Assembly: GCF_019097595.1 (NCBI RefSeq)
Contig: NC_080715.1
Coordinates: 5,084,573-5,148,572 of the forward strand
From: Hemibagrus wyckioides
Lineage: Eukaryota > Chordata > Actinopteri > Siluriformes > Bagridae
Direction: 5' to 3'
DNA: 64,000 bases
Numbering within the stretch: the stretch's first letter is position 1; each line of letters opens with the position of its first letter. A model generated the notes under the pieces. It saw only the letters and a program-made list of their open reading frames with translations. It made no database searches and was not told the DNA's origin. Shown here piece after piece: positions 12,775-29,930 of this stretch. The position numbers and the translations under genes were made by a program.

Positions 12775-12777
<3 letters not shown>
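11537..12777 (-). mobile_element. Tc1-like DNA transposon, copy 1
   Basis: A 1241-bp element with 29-bp terminal inverted repeats, one mismatch apart, starting CACTATATTGCC and flanked by TA. The transposase runs on the minus strand. It is the same family as 33435-34669. Adding back the segment each copy lacks relative to the other gives 1248 bp for both. It sits inside a TA microsatellite. Confidence 0.95.
11619..12676 (-). pseudogene. Tc1 DD34E transposase, frameshifted (copy 1)
   Basis: Cut-and-paste transposase of the Tc1/mariner superfamily. The N-terminal half (12676 down to about 12150) has paired helix-turn-helix DNA-binding regions with SGRPRKL between them, then WSDE with the first catalytic Asp. 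The C-terminal half (about 12137-11619) has [13 protein letters not shown], the second Asp in HDCAPVHKA and the Glu in [11 protein letters not shown], 34 residues apart (DD34E). The halves are in different frames because copy 1 lacks 7 bases present in copy 2 (the GTCCATC segment expected near 12149), just after the first catalytic Asp. Full length would be 354 residues from the upstream Met, or 343 from MGRSQ. A longer N-terminal extension is only read-through of the TA tract. The product is not functional as it stands. Confidence 0.93.
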
Positions 12778-12841
<64 letters not shown>

Positions 12842-12845
12842 TATA
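12778..12845. repeat. (TA)n, right flank of Tc1 insertion
   Basis: Continues directly from the transposon terminus. With 11502-11536 it suggests a TA microsatellite split by the insertion. Confidence 0.9.
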
Positions 12846-12854
12846 AGAGATTGT

Positions 12855-13140
12855 TGGTTTGAGTTCTGGCTCCAACCTTTGAGTGTGTGTAGGTGTGTGG
12901 GTGGGTGGAGTTTGCATGCTCTCCTCATGATTTGGGGGTTTCCTCAGGGTTGTCAGGTTTCCTCCTCAGTCCAACAGTGCTTTTTAGGCTGATCGACAGC
13001 TTTAAGTGATCTGTATTGTGTGATTGTGCCTTGTGACTGGTTGGCACCACATCCAGGGTGTCCCCCGACTTGTCTGGGTATACTCCAGGTTCCATGTGAC
13101 CCTGTGTAGGATATGTGCTAAAGAAAACAGATGGATGGAA
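12855..13140 (+). repeat. tRNA-headed SINE-like repeat (5' truncated)
   Basis: Shares its body with 22724-23064: GGAGTTTGCATG-TCTCC, GGTTTCCTC and TTGGCACCACATCCAGGGTGT, ending in GGATGG. The A-box region is missing; GTTTGAGTTCTGG at the left edge resembles a degenerate B box. Confidence 0.7.
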
Positions 13141-13194
13141 ATGTATTCCAGGTAAGAAATACTTTCTTATAATTGAATAAAGCAGAGGCCTTTT

Positions 13195-13390
13195 TTTGTC
13201 ACATATACATTACAGCACAGTAAAATCTTTTCTTTGCATATTCTATCTTTAGAAGTTGGGGTCAGAATGCAAGGTCAGCCATGATGTAGCACCCCCTGGA
13301 GAAGTGAGGGTTAAGGGCTTTGCTCAAGAGCCCAATAGGGGCACCTTGACAGTGAAACCTTATCCATAACCACTTGAGCCACCACTGTCC
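13195..13390 (-). repeat. SINE, family 2 (GTCACATAT tail)
   Basis: Antisense copy. It starts with the tail complement TTTGTCACATATACATTACA, then GGGGTCAGA, GGCTTTGCTCAAGAG and the tRNA-like head ending CCACTTGAGCCACCA. Same family as 26837-27066 and 32617-32850. Confidence 0.8.
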
Positions 13391-14089
13391 CTGTATGTTA
13401 ATACATAACAGTATAAATAATATTAAACAACATTCAAACACATCATTGATGATCTGCTTTGTATATCACAGAAGAAAGATCCCTCCTTCTTAAGCAGTGC
13501 TGAGCTCAGCCTTCCCTCTCTGATCCAGCAGATCTGAACTCCTCCGAGACTGCAGTCACTGTTCTGCCGCAGAGCTCTGCCTCATGCCTGTAAAGTATTC
13601 CTCGAAGGAGACTACCAAGGGATGATAAATATTCAATCGATTACTTTAAAGGCTTCGAACAAAGGATTCACCTCACTATGAAAGGTAAAACAAATGAAAA
13701 CTAATAAAAGAGGCAGAGTTTCCACTGTAGGATCTATATTTTTTCTTCTTGGCTTTAAAACAGACAACACAAGGCTTCCTGAGCTCCTCTTCTCTGCAGA
13801 CCCTCTGTACAGCTACTCTGTACATCAAGGAATATCCGAAGGTTAATTAAAAAGGATGCCGCTTGTGTCTTTTTTTTCTTTTGGTGAAAGGATAGAAGAT
13901 ACCGATATATCAAAATGCTGGTCTTAGGAGTCTCTGATCTAATATAATCAAGGTCAAAGAGCATGCCACGTCCATGCCCTGCTGTCAGACCTCCCAAAAC
14001 CTCTCTCTCCTATCTTTTCTCTGAAGGAGGAACTCCAGTTCTCTACTCTTATATCAGCTATCTGAACAGCATTAGCAATCATAATTTAA
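13391..14089. other. unassigned sequence
   Basis: No coding evidence. The only longer frame (minus, 13755-13997) has no recognisable domain and no splice context. Confidence 0.35.
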
Positions 14090-15010
14090 AAATAACTGTA
14101 TAAATATAACTAAACACAGTGAAAGATTCATTCAGGTTAACTAACGGTAGATGGCTACTCTTGGCAGTAAAAGAATTTTCTTTATTTTTCTTCAATATCC
14201 TGTCAGATTAGCCTGTGCTAATGAGCTAGTTAGTTAGCATTAGCGATAAAGATTAGGGATCCTTATGATCCTTATGATATGCCTAATGAACTATAATCCT
14301 ATCAACTACTTTTCACTGTTTTCACTACTTTACTTGTCACTCAGCATTGCTGAGAAAAAACTCACAAGGTTATCTAATATAAACAAGCTGCTTACTGTGT
14401 GTAGTAAAGATTTTTTAACACAAAACAAAATCATCCTGTCATGTTATCTAGCTATTCAGCATTAACAGTCAAGATTATGAAACTTGAAAATAAAGAATTC
14501 CTCAAAAGAAATCATATCATGTGTCATGTCATCTAATGAGCTATTGTTAGCAGTACAGATTGTAAACATTTTGGAAAAACAACTTTGAATTCCTTCCAAA
14601 ATATCCTAGCAGTTTAGCTCCTGTTAGCAATTGCTATTTTACATCAAATAGCTATAGCTGTTGCTTTATCAAGTGAAGATTAGGCTTACAATTATCCCAG
14701 AATCCTGTCAGTTTAGCTTATTAAGTTAGCTGAAGGTTAGAAGAATAGAAGATTAGCTATTGTTAGAGTGCACTGTGAATGTTATGAAGATTTATAAACA
14801 TGGCATAAAAATCCTCTGAAAAATGTTGGCAGGTTGGTTTTATTATATATGCTATATAGGTAGCATTAGCAGTGAAAATTATAGAGCTTTATGAATATGA
14901 TCAGAAATCATGTCAGTAAAATTAGCATTAATTTATCAGTAACAGTGAAAAAAAAATGAAATAATTGAAAACCTTGCAAAAAAATCAGGTTAGCCTAGCT
15001 AGCTAGTCGG
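14090..15010. repeat. ancient tandem repeat rich in GTTAGC
   Basis: Loosely periodic recurrence of 'cctgtcagnttagc', 'gttagcattagcagtgaagatta' fragments and 'atgaacatttt'-like segments, too diverged for an exact unit. A sister block lies at 17641-18060. Confidence 0.6.
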
Positions 15011-15461
15011 AGTTAGATGAAAAAAAAAAGTCCAGATGGAAAGAACAGATGTGGCTTGAACATTTATTTATTTATTTATTTTAATTTTTCTGCAATTTCA
15101 GCATACTTTCATCATCATTTCCACACACCAGCATGATTCTGCGCTGTGATACAGCTAGCACTGGATCAGCACATAATGCTGCTAACTGGTTGCAGCCCTT
15201 ACGCTTCGTTCACTTGGGGAAAAGGTTTACTGTACATTTTTGTCTTGATCACAGAGCAGAATGAGTGAAAGGCTAGTCGCTAAGTATCAGGATGTCTGGG
15301 TCTCAGGGGAGGAAGCTGACCTCAGGTAAATATTGAGATTGATGATTTTGCACAAATGATGTAATCCAGCAGAAATCTGGAGGGAGTGAAGTCTGACACT
15401 TCCTCTGAGGAGAGTTAAAACATTTGAACTTAAAAATAAATAGTTTTTTGATTACCTGTAG
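15011..15461. other. unassigned sequence
   Basis: Nothing recognised beyond a short TTTA run at 15063-15082. Confidence 0.35.
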
Positions 15462-15598
15462 ATATTACATTTCTAGCATTTGACAGATGCCCTTATCCAG
15501 AGTGACTTATATTTAATATAATTGACCAATTGAGGGTTAAGGGCCTTGCCTAGGAGCTTCACCACTAAACTACTACCTATTACAAGTAGAAATGTAAG
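15462..15598 (-). repeat. SINE, family 1 (L2-like tail), internally deleted
   Basis: Antisense: ACATTTCTAGCATTTGACAG, then CAGAGTGACTTA, GAGGGTTAAGGGCCTTGCC and TTCACCACTAAACTAC. It lacks the middle segment seen in 34962-35110. Confidence 0.8.
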
Positions 15599-15665
15599 AG
15601 CCAGATAGAAATAATGAATGTGTAGGGTAGTTATTTTTACTGAAGTAATTAATATGCCATATTTA

Positions 15666-16460
15666 CCTTTACATTTCTAGCATTTGGCAGACGCTCTCAT
15701 CCAGAGCGACGTAAAAAAGTGCTTTGAAGTCTCTATCAATGAATACATTAACACTGGTTCAATAGGTCACAGACTAAGAACACCAATATAACAATACATT
15801 AATTAAAACAAACAGCTAGTTTAAGTGTTCCAGGGAGAGGTAGGTCTTCATCCGTCATTTAAAGACAGCCAGTGACTCCACTGTTCCTCATCTAGGGGAA
15901 GTTTATTCTACCGCTTCTTTGCCAGAACAGAAGAGTCTTGATGTTATACCCACCTCTTACCTGCGAGATGGCGGGAGCAGTCGAGCAGTGCTATTAGATC
16001 TGAGGTGCAAGGTGTAGTGTGAGGAGTAAAAAGCATCAGTGTTTTGAGTCTCAGGCATGTAGCTACCGGAATCCAGTGGAGGACCTAGTGGGGTGGTGTG
16101 GGAGAACTTAGGCAGGTTGAAAACAAGTCACACAGCTGCATTTTGGATCATTTGTAGAGGACGAATTGCATTCAGAGGTAGATCTGCCAGTAGAGAGCTG
16201 CAGTAGTCCAGTCTCGAAGTGACCAGAGACTGAACAAGTACCTGAGCAACCTGTGTGGATACAAATGGCTGAATCTTTCTGATGTTGTACATAAGAAAGA
16301 GACATGAGCATATCACATTGGCAACATGGGAGTTCCACGGTCTATGGTTACCCCAAGGTTGCAAGCAGTGGCCGAAGGGGAAATCAGACAGTTGTGTAAA
16401 GGATATGGCAAGATCCTGACCTGTAGATGAATCATTTGGGATGACCAGCAGTTCATATGT
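15666..16460 (-). mobile_element. L2-type LINE fragment, 3' end
   Basis: A 5'-truncated, decayed copy of the element at 37105-38000, in opposite orientation. The 3' end (left edge) has the CTCTGGATGAGAGCGTCTGCC signature in complement. Coding similarity at about 16128-16440 on the minus strand includes SRLDYC, NAIRPLQMIQNAA and QVAQVLVQSLV. Frameshifts and stops are present. Confidence 0.88.
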
Positions 16461-16487
16461 AAAATATATATATTGTATACACTGTAT

Positions 16488-16800
16488 ATGCCTACCCAAA
16501 AATATGACCAATACAAAGCATATGTAAACTGTATGGCTGCTTACAAAGAACTGACACAAGCCAAGCATTCCATGTCAAGGATCATCACAGGAAGTCAGGC
16601 CACCAAGCTTGGGCTAAAAATAGAACAGATCACTCATGCCACCAATCTGTCAACATAAAAACGGCCAAAAAATGACCTAGCTTTTGAACGCACGCAGAAT
16701 GCAATGTAGGGTTAGTGGGTTGACTCTTTCCAAAAAGCTTTCACTGGCTGAAAAAAATTTTTGTGTAATCTCGCTTCGGTTGGCTTTGCTTGGCTTTCCA
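16488..16800 (-). mobile_element. fragment of pogo-like MITE family
   Basis: Reverse-complement match to the middle of 58996-59584. Shared landmarks are AAATATGACCAATAC, GTATGGCTGCTTACAAAGAA, CAAGCATTCCATGTCAAGG and AGCTTTCACTGGCTG. No terminal inverted repeat is visible, so this is a partial copy. It lies directly beyond the truncated 5' edge of the L2 fragment. Confidence 0.8.
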
Positions 16801-17640
16801 TTCCCAAGGTTTTCCAGAGGAACATCACATCAATGAGCATAAGCTTTATCATCAAATATGGTCATTGACTACCACTACCGGGTGGTTCATGTAAGAACTC
16901 AGCTGCATTTAGTTCATCATTATCTTAGTAGAGTCATCACCTGCCCTCTCAGTGTGGAACGCATAAAGGGTTCTTTGGGTATTTAAATTAAATAAAATAA
17001 GACAGGTTTATTTGTATTAATACAATCACATTTTTATTTATAACCACCTTTCCTGGATATTTCCAGTGTGCCTCTTGTGAAAATACACTTTACTGTCACA
17101 TCTCTCATCTACATCCAATATAATTTATGTTTTTTATTTATAGCTGTTCTGAAGCTGTCATGTCAAAGGAATGCTAGGGAGGTTTGATGTCTTGGTTTTA
17201 AGGGGAAAATAGACAAAAAAGAGAGAGAGAAAGGGAGGTGAAGGAGAAAGCCAAGTGCTTAAATCTCCAGCAGAACTGTTGGATACTGAGTGACATGGAG
17301 ACAGACAGCACAGAAAAGAGAAGAAGATTGCAATCCTTTCAAGAGCCAGGGAAATGAGAGTGTAACTTTGCTCTGTCTGTCACACAGGCCGGGCTCTAAT
17401 AACCAGTCCACAGGTTTCTCTTCCACATCAACAACACGGTCTGTCGCTCTGTTCAGGACACACTGTCACCGTGAGCCGAATATCGATGAAGCCAAGATCA
17501 GCCACCAGAGGAGGAGTGATACTGAGCTTCAACAGTACAGGGGAAATAACAGTTATTGTAGTTTTAGCGTATTGGTTTTATGGTTCTCATTTCTTTCTTT
17601 TTTTTCTAGTGTTCTGAATTAGTGAGCATAAGTGTGAGAG
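16801..17640. other. unassigned sequence
   Basis: A purine-rich run at 17217-17250. A 110-codon frame at 17290-17622 has no recognisable domain and I do not call it a gene. Confidence 0.35.
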
Positions 17641-18060
17641 TTTAGCATCGAGTACGAACATTAAGGAATATTACTTAAAAATTGCCCCCAGAAATCCTGC
17701 CAGGTTTGATTAGAATTAGCAATCATGATTATAAACATTTTACTCTAGTTTACACTAGTTAATATTAGGGTCATTAGCAGTGAGGAATATGAAGATTCTT
17801 CATTAAAGATTAAAAATCTTTTCAAATATCCTGCCTAGTTAGCTTATGTTAGCCAATATCATGAGTTTTGAAAAGCCCTCCAAAGATATCCTATTTATTG
17901 TTAGCAGGAAAATGTACCTAAAAAATTCAGTTGGTTAATAATGTCAGAAAACCCACAGTTGGGACATTGACCATTAGCTTATAGTAATACTGATAGTGTG
18001 GTAATAGTATTAAGCTACATTTTTAATTGTATTTATCAGTGAAAAGAACACAGAAGTGGA
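17641..18060. repeat. ancient tandem repeat, second block
   Basis: Same vocabulary as 14090-15010 (atcctgccnagttagc, gttagcag, ttataaacatttt). The two blocks are separated by SINE, L2 and MITE insertions plus unassigned DNA. Confidence 0.55.
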
Positions 18061-20166
18061 CGGATATGAGTGAACACTGGGGACAATTTAGGCAGCTGCT
18101 TTTCCTCTAACTAACCGATAACTGCAAGGAGTTAAGCAGATGTATAGGAAGACCAACCAGTAGTGCTCTGAAGTAGTCAAATATTTAATCTCCTCTTAAT
18201 CCTCAAGGTCTAAGGCAAAACTCATACTTGTGTAGCTGGGTGTACATAAAAAAAGGATACACCAGAACACAAGGATGCTTCTCTTTAGCTGGGTTTTATT
18301 CTGACTGCTGTTTTAGAAAAGTGACTGTGGGTCAATGGGAGCAAAATAAAGGAATTAAAACTAAATAAAATATAGTGGGGTGTACTGCAATACTCTGGTT
18401 TAATACAAATTATTTCAAACAAAAATAAAAGGAAAACAACAACAACAACAACTGGAATACAGCAGTGGACGATCCGTTAGCATTAACCCCTAGGCCCACT
18501 CATCGCCATGGACGATTCCACTGCATCAACAAAGACGATGTTTCCACTCGATAAATCCTGATTGCTGCGAGCACTACACATGGAGCTCTCTCTCTATGCA
18601 GTAAAAAAATTCATTGTTTGCGCACATTAAAGTAAAAACACATGTACGGTGTTGCCCGAGTAGAACGGAAACCTCTTAAAGGGCCATGTTCATTTTATAT
18701 AATTATACATACGCTTTAAACAACGTTTATTTTTACTACTTGGCTACACATATATAGGAATCACATTCAAGAAATCATTCAGTTGGGATTTAGGCTCTAT
18801 CACAGTACTGAAACGATGCTGGCTAAAGTAGTAAATGTCCTCCTACATCATGGCCTCTGATTCACCCTCTGCTCACTTGACCATCTCCAAAATTCAGAAA
18901 TGTATGTAAATATTTAACTTTATCAATGGGGAAGTAAATGCACATGAAAAGAAGGAAAGAATACAGACATAAAAAAAAAACTCTCCACTTTGTCCAGACT
19001 CAATGTTTGCTTCTAAATGACAAACTGTTTGGGATTTTTTTTTTTTTAAAGTTAGTATTTTCTGTACAAGGCCATCACATATTCACTATTTATAAGCCTT
19101 TATCCAAATGTCTTGCTAGAGTAAGATTGCTGGCTTTGGACTTAATAATTGTACTCATTATTTTACACAAAAAGCCAGAAGGAGGCAAAAATTTTAATTG
19201 TCCTAAATTATAGCTCCTTGCTAATTTACATGCAGTGGCACAGAGTCTTACCTCCCCATGTTCTTCTTTCAGCCTGAATACAAAAGGCTACGCTGTTAGC
19301 TCCTTCTATTCTGTTGCAGTGTATTAGAAAACGGCGACTTAAAGTGGAAAAGTGGCTTACACAATGGAGATGATTAAAGCAGTAATTATTGTGCTAATTC
19401 TACAAGAAGTCTATCGCTCTGCGCAAAGCTTGTTGTGCTAACGGGATTAATAGAAACGGTATCTGACGCCTTTAAGTAATTAACTTGTTTTGAAATTTTT
19501 GTATTGATATACAAATTTGTATTGAAAGTTATCAGAAAGGCTGGTCTAGCTAGCGTGTACTTTGCTAATGTATAAAATGATCACATGTTTATAGCATGGG
19601 ATGAGTTTCAATATTTTTGATGACATTTTTTGTATGCAGTTGAAATAATTAGCCGATTTAAATTTGATGCTGTAATTTGTATATCAAATGGACGCAACTC
19701 ATTAACAATTATACAATCAATCGAGGTCCACTTTAGCGAGTTTTAATATATAAATTACTGGAACCTTTTTTTTGGAAGTCTTTTTATTACGTTTATTAAC
19801 TGTTTTTTTTTTTTTTTTATAAATGCTACAGTGAATACAGTACACACATACATAATATAATAATTTAATAATATATTTTATTTTATTTTATTTTATTAAC
19901 CAGGATTATTTTATTATTAAGCTTAGAATTAGCTATTTAAAAAATAAATAAATAAATGAAATAATGCTAATGGCATTGCAACATTCGGGCTTTTTTAATG
20001 ATTTAAAAAATCATTAAAATCATTTTTTAATGAAGAGCGTTTAGTCAAAGTCAAATGTAGTGTAAAGTGTAGTTATTGTAGGTCTATATGCTGTTTTCTC
20101 ATTTCTGTTGATTTTATGGTTTTATTAATGCATTAAAATATTTACATACAACATCATGTTTATATC

Positions 20167-20168
<2 letters not shown>
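18061..20168. other. noncoding sequence upstream of the C1q gene
   Basis: AT-rich with poly-T runs at 19028-19047 and 19804-19819. No exon or RNA gene was recognised. Confidence 0.4.
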
Positions 20169-20231
<63 letters not shown>

Positions 20232-20290
20232 TTATAACTTTATTGTCATTGCAAAATACAGGTAAATAGCAATGAAATGCCATGAAGCTG
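20169..20290 (-). repeat. (GATA)n joined to a LINE-like 3' tail
   Basis: About 15 GATA units (20169-20230) run into TTTATAACTTTATTGTCATTG and CAATGAAATGCC, the antisense form of a 3' tail also seen at 29862-29930. The block lies about 170 bp upstream of the C1q start codon. Confidence 0.75.
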
Positions 20291-20382
20291 GACAAATGGA
20301 TAGACCTACTGAAATACCTACAACCTGACTTGATCAAGTGTACATTAATGATTACCAGATACTGACAGGTTCTAAGGATAAA

Positions 20383-20390
20383 TTGCGCAA
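20383..20390. promoter_or_regulatory. palindromic C/EBP-type site upstream of the C1q gene
   Basis: The perfect palindrome TTGCGCAA lies 71 bases upstream of the first start codon, just after a weak TATA-like GGATAAAT. C/EBP factors bind this half-site arrangement and drive many liver and inflammatory genes. The transcription start is unknown, so use in vivo is inference. Confidence 0.4.
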
Positions 20391-20461
20391 GAACTTCCTT
20401 GAACTTTAGTCGGTTTTGTTGAACTTTACAAACACAACCTCATAAGTGAAACAGAATTGAA

Positions 20462-27409
<6,948 letters not shown>

Positions 27410-27411
<2 letters not shown>

Positions 27412-27415
27412 TAAA
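27410..27415 (+). promoter_or_regulatory. AATAAA overlapping the stop codon
   Basis: The TAA stop (27409-27411) is part of a perfect AATAAA. If used, the 3' UTR would be only tens of bases long. Confidence 0.4.
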
Positions 27416-27567
27416 AAGTGTGCCTCTATATTCAGATTTGAGTGCAATGCAGAGCATTCGTCCGAAACAAAGCTCAGCTTCTATTAATTCTAATATTGAA
27501 TACAACAAAGAAAAAAGTGCTTTGAGCTTTGAGGACTATGATTTGTGTCTCAAAACTGTATCTCAAT

Positions 27568-27573
27568 AATAAA
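27568..27573 (+). promoter_or_regulatory. candidate poly(A) signal of the C1q gene
   Basis: AATAAA 157 bases after the stop, followed by TTTTATTT-rich sequence. The more conventional placement. Confidence 0.55.
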
Positions 27574-27784
27574 CATACATAATTTATGCTTTACTATGGT
27601 TTTATTTTATTTAATTTTTATTAAATTTGTTCATTGTTACATTTTTACCTTCAATACTTATTCAATTTCAGGGTTAACTTATACTACTGATTTTTATTTA
27701 TTATATTTATTTTTAATTTTAATACATTTGGAATTTAAATATATGTATATCTAAATTATTTTTTATAAATTATTATTTTTTAAT

Positions 27785-27950
<166 letters not shown>

Positions 27951-28226
27951 AAGTTTATTATTATTATTATTATTAGTAGTAGTATTTATTTTTATTTCCA
28001 AGTAATGATTTAAGAGTAAATCTATTTTTACACAATTAGGACAATGTGAAAGAAACCATTTCAAATTTACAGGCTGATTACACCAATCAGGCATAACATT
28101 ATGACCTCTGACAGGTGACGTGAATAACACTGATGATCTCCTCATCATGGCACCTGTTAGTGGGTGGGATATATTAGGCAGTAAGTGAACATTTTGTCCT
28201 CAAAGTTGATGTTAGAAGCAGGAAAA

Positions 28227-28956
28227 ATGGACAAGCGTAAGGATTTGAGCGAGTTTAATGAAGGGCCAAATTGTGATGGCTAGATCACTGGATCAGAACA
28301 TCTCCAAAACTGCAGCTCTTGTGGGGTGTTCCCAGTCTGCAGTGGTCAGTATCTATCAAAAGTGGTCCAAGGAAGGAACAGTGGTGAACCGGCGACAGGG
28401 TCATGGACGGTCAAGGCTCATTGATGCACGTGGAGAGTGAAGGCTGGCCCGTGTGATCCGATCCAACAGACGAGCTACTGTTGCTCAAATTGCTGAAGAA
28501 ATTAATGCTAATGTTAATGTTAATGCTAATGCTAATGCTAATGTTAATGTTCTGATAGAAAGGGGTCAGAATACATGCATCGCAGCTTCTTGTGTATGGG
28601 GCCCGCATAGCTGCAGACCAGTCAGGGTGCCCATGCTGACCCCTGTGCACCACCAAAGCACCAACAATGGGCACATAAGCATTAGAACTGGACCATGGAG
28701 CAATGGAAGAAGGTGGCCTGGTTTGAATCACGCATGACCAGGTGCGTGTTTGTCACTTACCTGGGGAACACATGACAGCAGGATGCACAGTGGAAAGAAG
28801 GCAAGCTGGCAGATGCAGTGTCATGCTTTGGGCCCCACCTCGCAACTTAGAGGGCTTAAAGTATCTGCTGCTAAAATCTTCAGGGATCTAGTGGAGTCCA
28901 TGCCTCGACAGGTCAGGGCTGGTTTGGCAGCAAAAGGGGGACAAACACAATATTAG
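28227..28956 (+). pseudogene. Tc1 transposase, deleted and frameshifted
   Basis: Starts [10 protein letters not shown], shifts frame near 28258, then continues [21 protein letters not shown] and [13 protein letters not shown] in the second frame, with a stop (TGA, 28438-28440). It ends LVESMPRQVRAGLAAKGG. The segment holding the first two catalytic Asp residues is deleted. A hexamer expansion adds about 16 residues at 28504-28551. Confidence 0.88.
28504..28551. repeat. AATGYT hexamer expansion inside transposase remnant
   Basis: Eight units of AATGCT/AATGTT, encoding alternating Asn-Ala and Asn-Val. It lies between EEI and LIER, where related transposases have only a short link. Confidence 0.85.
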
Positions 28957-28990
28957 GCAGGTGGTCATAATGTTATGCCTGATCGGTGTA

Positions 28991-29591
28991 CATGTAACAT
29001 TACTAGCTATGTGTATTACAGGATGCGGTTCACAGAAATATGTAATTGTAAATCAGAGCACCGACTTCAGCGTGGTTTCCGCAGAGCAACAGTGAGGTTT
29101 AAACCCCTCTGAATGTCAGAGAGTTGATACTGTGTGCTCATGGACTCAGTTTATTTGTGTTTGTAGATGAGTTTGTGTGTACATTTCCCCCAGGCACAAA
29201 TCTGTTCCTCTTCTGGGTTTGAAATCATCCTCATCAGTTTAGTGCTGCTAATCTCCCCAGGTTGAGGATGTAATTAAGCAGCAGCGTGCAGATGGCAGAC
29301 GACGCGAGAGAAACTTGAGTTTACTCAGCGCACTGCACACAGGCAGAGAGAGAGAACAGTTTTATTTCTGAAATTGCAGAGCAGTCCAGATCGTCGCTCA
29401 TTTTCTTCATTTTAAAAATGGAGAATGTTATGCTATAAATGATAGTTAGATAACAGCAAAAGAATGTGAAGAAAAAAAAACACCATTTGACTTCTGAATC
29501 TTTAATGATTGACACTTTTAAACACTTCAGAATTGATTTACATTCAGGAAGCCCCGCCCCCTTTCTCAACTCATGTTAATCTAATAAAAAA

Positions 29592-29593
<2 letters not shown>
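28991..29593. other. unassigned sequence
   Basis: 29030-29340 is compositionally balanced, non-repetitive DNA without an open frame. The rest is AT-rich. Confidence 0.35.

Positions 29594-29673
<80 letters not shown>
29594..29673. repeat. (TA)n microsatellite
   Basis: About 40 uninterrupted TA units. Confidence 0.95.
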
Positions 29674-29675
<2 letters not shown>

Positions 29676-29861
29676 ATCTATGTTAGGCTTTAGCTAACAT
29701 TAGACAAGAATGTAGTAAACATCAGTTAACAATATTTTAGAATTATATTATATTATATTATATATTTTATCAGAAAAGCGAAGAAAAATAAATCTGGGCA
29801 ATTCGGGAGAAAAAATTAAAATCATTTTTAATGAGAAAACGATTAATATATAAGTCTGTGT

Positions 29862-29930
29862 GTTAGATTAGATTAGATTAGGTTAGATTCAACGTTATTG
29901 TGCAAAGTACAAAGCCAATGAAATGGAGTA
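29862..29930 (-). repeat. LINE 3' tail remnant with (TTAGA)n
   Basis: Pentamer units GATTA run into TTCAACGTTATTGTGCAAAG and GCCAATGAAATGG, related to the tail at 20231-20290. Confidence 0.65.

Larger units (their letters stand above)
28081..28988 (+). mobile_element. internally deleted Tc1-like transposon
   Basis: A 908-bp element flanked by TA. Termini CACCAATCAGGCATAACATT and its complement AATGTTATGCCTGATCGGTG differ by one base. The central catalytic region is missing, so it is about 0.3 kb short of a typical 1.2-kb member. Confidence 0.92.
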
